A DNA stretch of 58,528 nt from Deltaproteobacteria bacterium. GTDB lineage: Bacteria; Myxococcota_A; UBA796; SXON01. Positions 31,049 through 39,585 of the stretch are shown here, one piece after another. A program made the translations under genes and the position numbers. The notes beneath the pieces are model-generated. The model saw only the letters and a list, made by a program, of their open reading frames with translations. It did no database searches and had not been told where the DNA came from. The stretch covers positions 1 through 58,528 of the forward strand of contig BJHF01000035.1 of NCBI GenBank assembly GCA_014191855.1, written 5' to 3'. Within the stretch, counting starts at the first letter, position 1. Every line of letters begins with the position of its first letter.

Positions 31049-31824
31049 CACCAGTGCCCGGCCACCACCGCGCCTACGCCTGAGCCGAGGGCGAGTACGC
31101 CCGCCCCGATGGAGGAGAAGTAGAGGGCGTTGGTGGAGTTCTGGAGCCCGGGCAGATCGGCGGAGGCGGTGTTCGGGTCGTGAAACGTGTCGTAGTCGGC
31201 GGCGGCAAGCCCGTAGCACACCGCGCCGGCCGCGAGGGTTACGCCCGCTGCGATGGAGAAGGGCAGGTTCGGCCCCTTCTTCACGGGCCGAGCGACGTCA
31301 TAGGGGAAGAGCGCTTCGCCGGGCCAGAGCAGGGCGGATGCGCGAACGTCGCCGCTGGTGGCGACGAGCTGCGCCAAGGTTGCGCGGGCGTCGGGGCGGG
31401 AGTCGGCCGCACGACCATCGAACCAGATCACGGCCGCTTCGGGGGCGGGCACGCGTGTTTCGCCGCCCGTCAGGGGGTCGCTGGCCGCGTACTCGGCGAG
31501 AACGGGATGACCAGGGGGAACGAGGGCTTCCGGGAACGCGAAGCCTGGCTCGATCGCGCGGGCCGCGGCGAAGCTGGCGTGCGCGCGGGCGAGGTCCCCG
31601 TCAGCCCACCAGCGCAGACCTTCGAGGCGGTGCAGCCGCGCGGCGAGGGGGCGGGGGGCCACCTCGCGGAGACACTTCACGTCGGCGTTCGCCTGGTCGG
31701 TGGCGGCGCGAAATCCGACGATGTCGAGGCGGCCAAAGGCGGCTTCTGCGTCTTCGAGGGTGAGCTGAACGTCGGCCGTGGTCGCGGAGCAATCGGCAAA
31801 CGCGGCGGCGACGAAGAGGAGCAC
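31048..31824 (-). CDS. Secreted TPR-like protein co-expressed with the Ser/Thr kinase
   Basis: A 258-residue protein with a short signal (LLFVAAAFADC). It has a helical, TPR-like N-terminal half (ALEPGFAFPEALVPPGHPVL-type segment around 85-110) and one or two hydrophobic segments toward the C-terminus (FSIAAGVTLAAGAVCYGLAA, and IGAGVLALGSGVGAVVAGHW at the very end). The stop codon overlaps the kinase start, so the two are translated together. It is a likely periplasmic or membrane partner of the kinase. Myxobacterial kinases are often paired with such proteins, but the link is by position only. It starts with GTG at 31824. Confidence 0.75.
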   Translation of the reverse strand: MLLFVAAAFADCSATTADVQLTLEDAEAAFGRLDIVGFRAATDQANADVKCLREVAPRPLAARLHRLEGLRWWADGDLARAHASFAAARAIEPGFAFPEALVPPGHPVLAEYAASDPLTGGETRVPAPEAAVIWFDGRAADSRPDARATLAQLVATSGDVRASALLWPGEALFPYDVARPVKKGPNLPFSIAAGVTLAAGAVCYGLAAADYDTFHDPNTASADLPGLQNSTNALYFSSIGAGVLALGSGVGAVVAGHW

Positions 31825-31895
31825 GGCGGCAACATGGCACGGGAGGAGACCGCTGGCCAGTGGCGGGCGAGGGGGCGCCGTGGCAGGTTGCCGGC

Positions 31896-32990
31896 ATGCT
31901 CTGGCTCGGCGGCTGCCTCTACATCTCGGACGAAGACCTCGCGATCGCGCAAGCGGAGCGGGTGGTCGCGGTGCCTGAGGTGCAGCTCAGCAGCGTGGAG
32001 GCCGACTGGGGGCTGACCACGGGCGGCGAGGACGTCGTGCTCACCGGGAAGAACCTCGGGGACGACGTGGAGGTGCGCTTCGGGGAAACGGTGGCCGAGG
32101 TGCTGAGCGCCGACCCCGAGCGCATGCACGTGCGCGCACCGGCTCGCGACGAAGAGGGCGCCGTGGAGGTGGTGGTTCAGCGGGGCGAGAGCGTGGATCG
32201 GATCGACGGGGCGTACACGTACTGGGCCAACGGCACCGACCTCATCGGGGCCATGGGATCCGTGTGGTATTTTCAGCGGCGCGGGGGATACTGGGCGTCG
32301 AGCGAGCAGGATTCGGCGACGCTCCAGTTCCGGCTCATCGAGCCGGCGCCCGCGTATGACTACAAAACCTACTGGGCGGCGGAGCTCGATACCTGCGAGG
32401 TCAACCCGGTGACGCCCTACAGCTTCACCGCCTACAATCTCGGGGGCATCGACCCGGACGCGGTGGCGCAGGTGGCCTCGGGGGACACGGTGGTGGATGC
32501 GCCGTGGGATGTGGAGTATCAAGGCTTCGTGCAGCCAGAATTCCCCGTTCGTACGCTGTTGACCACCCAACCGTGGAAGCTCCTGCCGCTCAACGTGGAG
32601 GACACTCCAGGGATCGCAACCACGGAGCTGTTCGTGACCCCCGCCTCCTGGGAGCTGGTAACGCCGAAGATCGACGGGGCGACGGAGACCCGCGCCGACG
32701 TGAACGGCCTGCACGTTACTTGGACCAACGCCGGCGGCTCGGCGGTGCTGCTCCAGTTGGGTCTGATAAAAAGCGGCGGCGACGGATTTGAGGCGGAGGT
32801 GTTCTGTTCGCTGGTGGACGATGGCAGCTTCGACGTGCCGGCCACCATCACCGAGGGGTGGGGCGACAACCGGGAGCTCCACATCCTCATCGGCCGCTAC
32901 GTCGAGCCGACCGGCGTGATTGAGTTCAACGGGTCGAAGGCCGCCGTGATGTTCGTGGACTGGCGGTATGGGGCGCTGCGCTCGGAGTAG
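31896..32990 (+). CDS. IPT/TIG-domain lipoprotein
   Basis: A 364-residue probable lipoprotein. The start MLWLGGC would be an unusually short lipoprotein signal; a GTG at 31860 gives 12 more residues (AGEGAPWQVAG). Residues ~25-105 form an IPT/TIG immunoglobulin-like domain (VQLSSVEADWGLTTGGEDVV, VRFGETVAEV, GAVEVVVQRG, AYTYW). The remainder is beta-rich with no recognised catalytic residue. It is followed by the envelope protein gene at 33034, 43 bp downstream on the same strand, so both may form an operon. Confidence 0.75.
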   Translation: MLWLGGCLYISDEDLAIAQAERVVAVPEVQLSSVEADWGLTTGGEDVVLTGKNLGDDVEVRFGETVAEVLSADPERMHVRAPARDEEGAVEVVVQRGESVDRIDGAYTYWANGTDLIGAMGSVWYFQRRGGYWASSEQDSATLQFRLIEPAPAYDYKTYWAAELDTCEVNPVTPYSFTAYNLGGIDPDAVAQVASGDTVVDAPWDVEYQGFVQPEFPVRTLLTTQPWKLLPLNVEDTPGIATTELFVTPASWELVTPKIDGATETRADVNGLHVTWTNAGGSAVLLQLGLIKSGGDGFEAEVFCSLVDDGSFDVPATITEGWGDNRELHILIGRYVEPTGVIEFNGSKAAVMFVDWRYGALRSE

Positions 32991-33033
32991 ATTGTGCCGC
33001 GAGGCCGATGCGCGCTATGGTGCCGGCACCGTG

Positions 33034-34512
33034 ATGTTCCTCCCCTTCGTGCTCCTCTCGAGCGGCGCCGCGCTGGCTGGCGACCGTACTCCCGTGCTCG
33101 TTTCGTCGCTCCAGGCGCGCAACAGCGAGTCCCAGCAGCTCGCCACGTTGATCGAAGGCTTCGTCGCCGAGAAGTTGGCGAACGATCCGACGCTGAACGT
33201 GCTGCGCGTGGAGGACAGCCCCGACTTCGAGGACTACTCGGCGCGGGTCTACATGGAGTCGTGCCCGAAGGGCGAGGTGGTCGGGTGCACCTTCGTGATC
33301 GGCGATCGGGCCAAGGCGGCGTGGGCCGTTACCGGCTCGGTGCAGTCCGTCGTAAAGGGCACGCGGGTGGACATCGACATCGTGGACATCGCGGGTTCGC
33401 GCGTGGCCGTGAGCTTCCGCAGCGAGCTGGAGGGGGGGCGAGACGAAGCGTTCGCGGAGGGCGTGGCCCGGGTGCTCGTGGCCGCGATCGCCGGGGAAGT
33501 GGGGCGCGAGGAGGACATCCGCAAGGGCGGCGACGAGGAGGAGACGAGCCCCGAGGACGACGAGGCGGTGAAGCGGGAGCTTTCGGCGCTCTCCAAGGAG
33601 CTGGGCGGGTTCACGACCGAGATTCGCCGGAGCAACGTCGAGATCGAGGTGCCGAAGCTCACCGAGTCCGACATCGCGGAGAAGTCGGAGGCCGAGGGCT
33701 CCAAGCCGTGGGAGCGGCTCGGGATGAGCGCCACGGATTACCTGAAGTACAAGAACTCGGGGTTGGACCTACCTACATGGCGCCAGCGCTCCCAGGGGCG
33801 GCTGCTCCAGGTGTTCGTGCGCGTGGCCGGCGGCGTGGTGAACGGTCCGATCAACGCCGAATACTATGGGCGGTACGCGCTCCAGGGCGTGCAGCCGGTG
33901 GACTCTTACGCGGCGCAATCGATCGAAACGGGGACTGGCGCGATGGGCGATGTCGCGATCGGCTTCGGCGTCCACCCGCTGGTGGACGTGTCGGTGCGCT
34001 TCGGCCTGGCCGGCGGTTCGTTCCAGTACCTGATCAGCCAGGAGCTGGTGGACGCCGTAAACACCGAGCCCACGACGGTAACTGAGCAACAAACCAGCCT
34101 CTTTCTCGGCCCGCGCGCGACCATGGGCTTGTTCCCGGCGTCGAACATCCGCCCCACCGTCGGCGTCGGCGCGTACTGGATGCAGGGGAGCGGGATCGCG
34201 GATCACATCTTGCCGCCCGACGAGTTGGCCAAGTTCCCGGCCGAGTCGATGATCCTTATGGAGGTGTTCGGCGGCGGGGAATTGCGCCTTGGGGAGAACC
34301 TGGAGCTCTACGCTCAACTCCCCATCTCGTTCCTGCTCAGCGGCCAGCGGGTGGTGGAGGAGCGCAACAAGACCATCGACGTGCTGGAGTCGATCCAGGT
34401 GCCGACCGGCGCCTCCGCGATCGGCGTCGGCTTCGAGGCGGGTTTGCAGGTGCGCCTGGGTGGAAAGAAGGCGAAGGCAGCTTCGATCCTGGACGAAACG
34501 GACGAGCCTTAG
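33034..34512 (+). CDS. Exported envelope protein with acidic coiled region and probable beta-barrel C-terminus
   Basis: A 492-residue protein with a signal peptide (MFLPFVLLSSGAALA). The first ~150 residues look like the CsgG/TolB-N-like fold that senses or scaffolds in the periplasm (LIEGFVAEKLANDPTLNVL, WAVTGSVQSVVKGTRVDIDI). A highly acidic, probably coiled segment follows (~165-240). The C-terminal half has alternating strands and Gly/aromatic patterns (MGDVAIGFGVHPLVDVSVRF, LRLGENLELYAQLPISFLL), suggesting an outer-membrane barrel. A GTG directly upstream (33031) is an equal start candidate. No specific function is recognised. Confidence 0.72.
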   Translation: MFLPFVLLSSGAALAGDRTPVLVSSLQARNSESQQLATLIEGFVAEKLANDPTLNVLRVEDSPDFEDYSARVYMESCPKGEVVGCTFVIGDRAKAAWAVTGSVQSVVKGTRVDIDIVDIAGSRVAVSFRSELEGGRDEAFAEGVARVLVAAIAGEVGREEDIRKGGDEEETSPEDDEAVKRELSALSKELGGFTTEIRRSNVEIEVPKLTESDIAEKSEAEGSKPWERLGMSATDYLKYKNSGLDLPTWRQRSQGRLLQVFVRVAGGVVNGPINAEYYGRYALQGVQPVDSYAAQSIETGTGAMGDVAIGFGVHPLVDVSVRFGLAGGSFQYLISQELVDAVNTEPTTVTEQQTSLFLGPRATMGLFPASNIRPTVGVGAYWMQGSGIADHILPPDELAKFPAESMILMEVFGGGELRLGENLELYAQLPISFLLSGQRVVEERNKTIDVLESIQVPTGASAIGVGFEAGLQVRLGGKKAKAASILDETDEP

Positions 34513-34519
34513 CGCACCC

Positions 34520-35227
34520 CTACTCCCGGCCCATCAGCCGCTGCCGCATGCGGACCGTGCCCTGCTTGGCGAGCTGGCAGGCGCGCGACTCGGTGACGCC
34601 CAGTTCTGCGCCGATATCCTTCAGCGTGCGGCTCTCCAGGTAGTACTTCGTGATCACGAAGCGCTCTTTCTCCGGGAGGTTGCCGATGGCGGTGATCATC
34701 TCGTCGGTGAGCTCGCGCGCCACCCACTCGTCTTCCACCGTTTGGCCGCCGGCGGAGATCTGGTCTCCGATCGTGGTGCTGCCCTCTTCGTCCAGCGGCG
34801 TGCTCGTGCTCACGACGGTGAAGATCCGCGACTGGTCGAGCATATCGTCGTAGGCATCGACCGAAAGCTCCAGGTATGCCGCCATCTCTTCGCGATCCGG
34901 CGTGCGCTTTAGCTTCTCGCGCAGGTGCACCCGGGCCGCTTCGAGCCGGTCATACTTGCGGCGCACTGCGCGCGTTACCGGGTCGATCCCGCGGAGATAG
35001 TCGACCATCGAGCCGCGGATCCGAATGTCGGCGAAGCCCTTGAATGGCACGCCGCGGAGGGGATCGAAGCGATCGATCGCGTCGATCAACCCGATGGTGC
35101 CGACGCTGATGAGCTCATCAAGGTCGACACTGGAGGGGAGGCGGCGCGCGAGGCGCCGGGCGATGATCCGGACCAGATCGACGTGGTCGAGGATGAGCGC
35201 GTCACGTTCGGCGAGGGAGAACGACAT
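34520..35227 (-). CDS. Sigma-28-type (FliA/WhiG/SigF-like) RNA polymerase sigma factor
   Basis: A 235-residue sigma-70 family factor lacking region 1. Region 2 is visible as DELISVGTIGLIDAIDRFDP and PFKGFADIRIRGSMVDYLRG, the hallmark of FliA/WhiG-type factors. Region 3 follows with KLKRTPDREEMAAYL, and region 4 (NLPEKERFVITKYYLESRTL, then VTESRACQL) recognises the -35 element. No flagellar gene is near, so the regulon is unknown. It converges with the envelope protein gene, with only 7 bp between stops, and is divergent from the MMPL gene. A TTGCAC-N17-TATCGT promoter precedes it. Confidence 0.93.
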   Translation of the reverse strand: MSFSLAERDALILDHVDLVRIIARRLARRLPSSVDLDELISVGTIGLIDAIDRFDPLRGVPFKGFADIRIRGSMVDYLRGIDPVTRAVRRKYDRLEAARVHLREKLKRTPDREEMAAYLELSVDAYDDMLDQSRIFTVVSTSTPLDEEGSTTIGDQISAGGQTVEDEWVARELTDEMITAIGNLPEKERFVITKYYLESRTLKDIGAELGVTESRACQLAKQGTVRMRQRLMGRE

Positions 35228-35237
35228 GGACGGCCCC

Positions 35238-35266
35238 ACGATACGACGGCGAGGGGGCGCGTGCAA
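35238..35266 (-). promoter_or_regulatory. Putative promoter of the sigma factor gene
   Basis: On the minus strand, TTGCAC (35266-35261) and TATCGT (35243-35238) are separated by 17 bp, 11 bp before the ATG at 35227. The leader would be very short. Confidence 0.4.
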
Positions 35267-35301
35267 CCCCTCACGGCGCGCCCGCAGGTTAGTCGGCGCG
35301 A

Positions 35302-37680
35302 ATGAGCTACACCCCCCAGGGCTTCTATGGCCGCCTGGCGCGCCGGGTCATTCAGAACCAGGCGGCGCTCATCGGCATCCTCGCGGTGGTGTCGCTGGTG
35401 GCGGGATACTTCGGCTCGAAGGTAAAGGTAGACAGCGACATTCTCCACTTGATGCCGGCGGAGGAGCCCTCCACGCAGGCGCTCGCGACGCTCGACGGTG
35501 AGGAAGGCGGGGTGAACACCCTGAGCATCGCGACGGAGGCGGAGGACCCGGCGGAGCGCGATGCGTTCATGACGGAGCTTCAGGTCGCGCTGGAGCAGAA
35601 CCCCGACGTCGACTACGTACTCTATGGGTTCTCGCCAGAAACCACGACGAAGCTGGGGTTGCTGCAGCTCCCCGTTGAGGACCTCACGACGAGCCGCGAT
35701 CGCGTACGCACCGCCGTTACGCCCGGATCTGCGCTCTCCAACCCGCTAGTCGCGGCCAGCGTGCCCGACCTCGGCCCGGTTACCGACAAGCTCAAACACG
35801 CGGGCGCTGATCTCAAGCTGGTGTCGAAGTCGGGCGTCGCGAGCATGATCGTTCGCCCCAAGGGGTCCGCGCACGACATCCCGTTCGCCGAGCGCTTCAT
35901 GAAGGGCGTAGACAAGACGCTCGACGAGGCGCAAGCGAAGCATCCGACCGTGAAGATCGTGTGGAAGGGAGGGGCGTATCGGCACAACGTCGAGGACTAC
36001 CGGGCGATCGTGAAGGACATCGTGTGGACCACGCTCGCGAGCCTCATCCTCGTGCTCGTGATCATCGCGGGTGCCTTTCGCACGCCCCGAGCGCTGGTGG
36101 TGATCTTCATCCCGTTGTTGCTGAGTAATCTGTGGACGCTCGGAATCGCCGGCGCCACCGTGGGCGGGCTCAATACGTTCACAAGCTTCGTGAACGCCGT
36201 GCTCATCGGCCTCGGCGTGGAGTTCGGGGTGCACCTCTACTCGCGCGTTCGTGAGCTGGCGGACGAGGGCGAGCCCATCGAGGATGCGGTCGTTCATGCC
36301 TGGGATCTCGTGGGTGGGGCGTGCACGAGCGCCGCGTTCACGTCGTCGGCCGGGTTCGCGGCGCTGCTCTTTGCGCACTTTGCGGGTTTTCGTCAGCTTG
36401 GGTGGCTTTTGGCGTTGGGCCTCGTGCTCACGCTCGTGGCCGAGATGCTGCTGATGCCGGTGCTGCTGGTGCGGTTCGACGGTAGGGCCAAGGTGGCCAA
36501 GGCGAGCCTGCGAAACCTGTTTGTCGGCCGTTTCCCCGCGGTCTACCGCCTCGCGCCGATGACGTTGGTGCTCCTGGCCGGGTTTACGGTCGTGGCCGCG
36601 CTCTTCATCCAGAATATCAACTTCGAATACGATCTTTCCGAGCTGCGGCAGCGTGGCCTCGCGTACGCCGACCTCACGCCGCGTGAGCAGCAGCTCGCCA
36701 AGGATAGCTACGCGCCGCTCGTGATCAGCTACGCCAGCGAAGCGGAGTTGGATGCGGCGCTCGTTCGCGTGAACAAGAAGGTGGAAAGCGGGAAGCTGCC
36801 CGAGATCGCCAAGGTGATGTCGATCCGCACGGCGCTCCCGGCCGACCAGGAGCTGAGGGTGGGCGTGCTGCAGGAGATCGCCGCGCTCGCGAAGGATCCG
36901 AACAGCGCCTTCCTTCCGGCCCAGGTGCGGGAAAAGCTCCAGTTGGTGGCGGACGCGAACCCGCACGTCATGAAGCCCGACGAGCTTCCGCGCGGGGTGC
37001 AGCACGCGCTCGGCGCCCTCGACGGAAAACATCGGCTTTTGCTGTTCCCCAGCGGCAACATGTGGGACATGCGCGAGGCGTATCGGCTCACCGAAGTGAT
37101 GGAGAAGGAGTTTCCGACCGAGGTGATCGCCAGCGAATATGTCACCTTGGGGGTGTTGTTTCGCTTGATGCAGCGGGATGCGCCGATCATCGCGGCGGTG
37201 GCGTTTGGGCTCGTGTTCTTCTTCACCTCGCTGGACCTTCGGAAGATCTGGCCGGTGCTCGGCGCGATGGGCGTGCTGATCGCGGGCGTGGCGTGGTGGG
37301 GCGCCCTCTTGGTGATGGCGGAGATCAAGATCTCCATGGTCAACTTCGTCGGCATCCCCATCGTGCTCGGCATCGGGATCGACGTGATGATTCACCTGAT
37401 TCATCGTATCGAAGAGGAAGGGCCGGGGGGGATCATCAAATCGTTGGCCACCACGGGTTGGGCGAGCGCGCTGGGCACTTCGACGACGGTGGTGGCCTTC
37501 GCGGCGTTGTCGCTGGGCTCTTCGCAGGGCATCCGTTCGTTGGGGCTGTTGGTGCTCCTCGGCGAGGTTGCGGTGACGGTGGCCGGCTTCGTGCTGGTTC
37601 CGCTCGGCTTCGCGACGAAGTGGGCGCTCAAAGGTGACCAACCGCCGGCCTCGGGCGACGAAGACGCGCTGGGCAAGTGA
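35302..37680 (+). CDS. MMPL/RND-superfamily membrane transporter
   Basis: A 792-residue inner-membrane protein with the two-fold RND layout: one membrane helix near residues 22-40, a large periplasmic loop, a five-helix bundle (~235-390), a further helix and loop, and a second bundle (~630-770). MMPL-type helix features are LNTFTSFVNAVLIGLGVEFGVHLYS (region ~295-320) and MVNFVGIPIVLGIGIDVMIH, each carrying a membrane Asp/Glu. It resembles HpnN-type hopanoid or lipid exporters more than drug pumps, because no adaptor or outer-membrane channel gene is adjacent. The stop overlaps the next start as GTGA. The cargo is unknown. Confidence 0.9.
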   Translation: MSYTPQGFYGRLARRVIQNQAALIGILAVVSLVAGYFGSKVKVDSDILHLMPAEEPSTQALATLDGEEGGVNTLSIATEAEDPAERDAFMTELQVALEQNPDVDYVLYGFSPETTTKLGLLQLPVEDLTTSRDRVRTAVTPGSALSNPLVAASVPDLGPVTDKLKHAGADLKLVSKSGVASMIVRPKGSAHDIPFAERFMKGVDKTLDEAQAKHPTVKIVWKGGAYRHNVEDYRAIVKDIVWTTLASLILVLVIIAGAFRTPRALVVIFIPLLLSNLWTLGIAGATVGGLNTFTSFVNAVLIGLGVEFGVHLYSRVRELADEGEPIEDAVVHAWDLVGGACTSAAFTSSAGFAALLFAHFAGFRQLGWLLALGLVLTLVAEMLLMPVLLVRFDGRAKVAKASLRNLFVGRFPAVYRLAPMTLVLLAGFTVVAALFIQNINFEYDLSELRQRGLAYADLTPREQQLAKDSYAPLVISYASEAELDAALVRVNKKVESGKLPEIAKVMSIRTALPADQELRVGVLQEIAALAKDPNSAFLPAQVREKLQLVADANPHVMKPDELPRGVQHALGALDGKHRLLLFPSGNMWDMREAYRLTEVMEKEFPTEVIASEYVTLGVLFRLMQRDAPIIAAVAFGLVFFFTSLDLRKIWPVLGAMGVLIAGVAWWGALLVMAEIKISMVNFVGIPIVLGIGIDVMIHLIHRIEEEGPGGIIKSLATTGWASALGTSTTVVAFAALSLGSSQGIRSLGLLVLLGEVAVTVAGFVLVPLGFATKWALKGDQPPASGDEDALGK

Positions 37681-39575
37681 GCCGACGCACGCCCCCAGCG
37701 CTGCTGCCGGTCCTGCTCCTGGCCTGTGACGAGGTGCAAGACAGCGGCGAAGAACGGGAGCCTGAATCGCTGGAGTGCCATTCGCTGCGAACGGAGGATG
37801 CGCTCCCGAGCGCCACGCAGACCTTCACCGTCGGCTACGATCCCGTCGGCGAGCGGGTTTTGGCGACAAACCTTGGGCTTCCTTACCTTTCGGTCATCGA
37901 CCCCGCCAGCGAGCGGCGCACCGACGCGATTCGCTGGACGACCTCCCCGGCGAACAACCCCCGGCTCGTGGTGGACGGAGGCGGTCGCGCGTGGATTGGG
38001 TCCTTGTCGGATCCGAGCTTGGTGGCTGTGGATGTGGCGGCGCGCGAGGTCGCGCCGATCGAGGTGACGGGCGGCGTGAATTGGCTGGTGGCGCTCGATG
38101 ACTCGGTGCTGATCCCGCAGAGCCGGGAGGTGGTGCGGGTAGCCGCAGACGGAACCATCGTTGCGCACACGCTCCCGGCCAACGGGGGGGCGCGAGTCGG
38201 CGACGATGTCGTGCTCGTGTCGGATGATTTGGTAACGCGACTCAACGTCGACACACTCGCGCTGATTGAGGAGTGCCCGGCGCCGTTCTCAGCGTACCTC
38301 GTGGCGGGGTTGCCCGACGGCGCGATGGTGGTGAGCGACGGGCAGCGCGTCGCGCGCTTCATGTGCGGGGACGCGGGGAGCGTAGAAACATGGAGCGTTG
38401 GCAACGACATCACGGCGTTGCTCGCGGATGGTGCCTCGGTGTGGGCATTGGATCGGGTGGGCACGGCGGATCCGACCCGCGGCGCGGCCTGGCGCGTGGA
38501 CATCAGCGGGGACCCGGTGGCGGCGTTCGCGACGGCCAAGAACACCGGGTATGGCGCAGTGATCGACGGCGTGTTGTGGGCGAACGCCGAGGGATCTTCG
38601 GAGGTGAACGCCTGGTCGATGGGAGACGGAACCGTGGGCGCCGAGGTGTCCATCGGCACGTCGGCCGCGGATGTGGTGGTGGATGAAGACGGCGGCGTGA
38701 TCGTGACCGGGCGGCTCTCGGCGCTGGTCGGCCGGGTTGACGGGGACACGGTGACGCGCGCAGAGCCGCTGGTGTGGCCGTGGGCGCCGGTGCTGAGCGA
38801 GGGCCGCCTCGTGATGTTGGATCACCTGGAGGGCAAGCTGGCCTCAATCGACGCGATGAAGTTGGATGATCTTCGCGCGGTGGATCTCGGGAAGGGGCCG
38901 AACTCATTGTTGACGTTCGACAGCCTGGCGTGGTCTGCCTCGCGCGGCACCTGGCTCGTTGCGGAGAGCGAAGCGGACGTTCTCATCGAGGTGGACTTGG
39001 AGGGAGGGCGCGTGCTGCGCGAGTGGGCGCTGGGCGGACCGGCGCTCACTGACGCCCACCTCGCGAGCCAGCTCGAGCTGCAGCTTGATGGCGACGTAGC
39101 GCTGCTCGCCCGCACCGCCGACGGCCGCCTCACGCGGTTGAACCTTGAGTCCGGCGAGCGCGTGGACGCCTGGCTCAGCGCGGATCACCTCGACCTCCTG
39201 CGCGCGCGCCGGCAGAGCCGCGCGACCCAGCTCGCCGACGGGGCGTTGTGGATCGGGCCGCTCCGCGTGAACCCGGTCAGCCTGGACGTGGAGCAGGTGT
39301 GGACGGAGGTGGGCAGCTTGTTGGCCGGATGGCCGGGCGCCGCCGGCGAGTGGCTGGCGATCTCTCCGAACGGGAAGTCCTTGTTGCACGTTGATCATGA
39401 GGGAGGCGCGCTGGCCTCGTACGCCTGGTTCGACGACCCCCAGCCGGGCACCGTGGCGGCGCTCACCCCGGAGGGGGACGCGGCGTGGGTGACGCGCTCG
39501 TACGAGGGGCGGGTGTGTCGGGTGCCGCTGGGCGTGATCGACCAGGAATCGGCGAAGGCCCCGGCGTATCCGTAG
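37677..39575 (+). CDS. Propeller-like lipoprotein downstream of the MMPL transporter
   Basis: A 632-residue lipoprotein. The signal ends in ALLPVLLLAC (Cys17) and is followed by a DSGEE-type acidic tether. The body consists of repeated short four-strand-like units (GERVLATNLGLPYLSVIDPA, GRAWIGSLSDPSLVAVDVAA, GKSLLHVDHEGGALASY), typical of WD40/YVTN-like beta propellers. No enzyme motif is seen. The GTG start is translationally coupled to the MMPL gene (GTGA), so it may receive or present the transporter's cargo at the envelope (inference). Confidence 0.8.
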   Translation: MSRRTPPALLPVLLLACDEVQDSGEEREPESLECHSLRTEDALPSATQTFTVGYDPVGERVLATNLGLPYLSVIDPASERRTDAIRWTTSPANNPRLVVDGGGRAWIGSLSDPSLVAVDVAAREVAPIEVTGGVNWLVALDDSVLIPQSREVVRVAADGTIVAHTLPANGGARVGDDVVLVSDDLVTRLNVDTLALIEECPAPFSAYLVAGLPDGAMVVSDGQRVARFMCGDAGSVETWSVGNDITALLADGASVWALDRVGTADPTRGAAWRVDISGDPVAAFATAKNTGYGAVIDGVLWANAEGSSEVNAWSMGDGTVGAEVSIGTSAADVVVDEDGGVIVTGRLSALVGRVDGDTVTRAEPLVWPWAPVLSEGRLVMLDHLEGKLASIDAMKLDDLRAVDLGKGPNSLLTFDSLAWSASRGTWLVAESEADVLIEVDLEGGRVLREWALGGPALTDAHLASQLELQLDGDVALLARTADGRLTRLNLESGERVDAWLSADHLDLLRARRQSRATQLADGALWIGPLRVNPVSLDVEQVWTEVGSLLAGWPGAAGEWLAISPNGKSLLHVDHEGGALASYAWFDDPQPGTVAALTPEGDAAWVTRSYEGRVCRVPLGVIDQESAKAPAYP

Positions 39576-39585
39576 CGGCGCTCCG

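Noticed and set aside
35746..37641. 631-codon minus-strand frame opposite the MMPL gene
   Set aside because: Shadow of a clear membrane transporter; no signal, motif or ribosome site.
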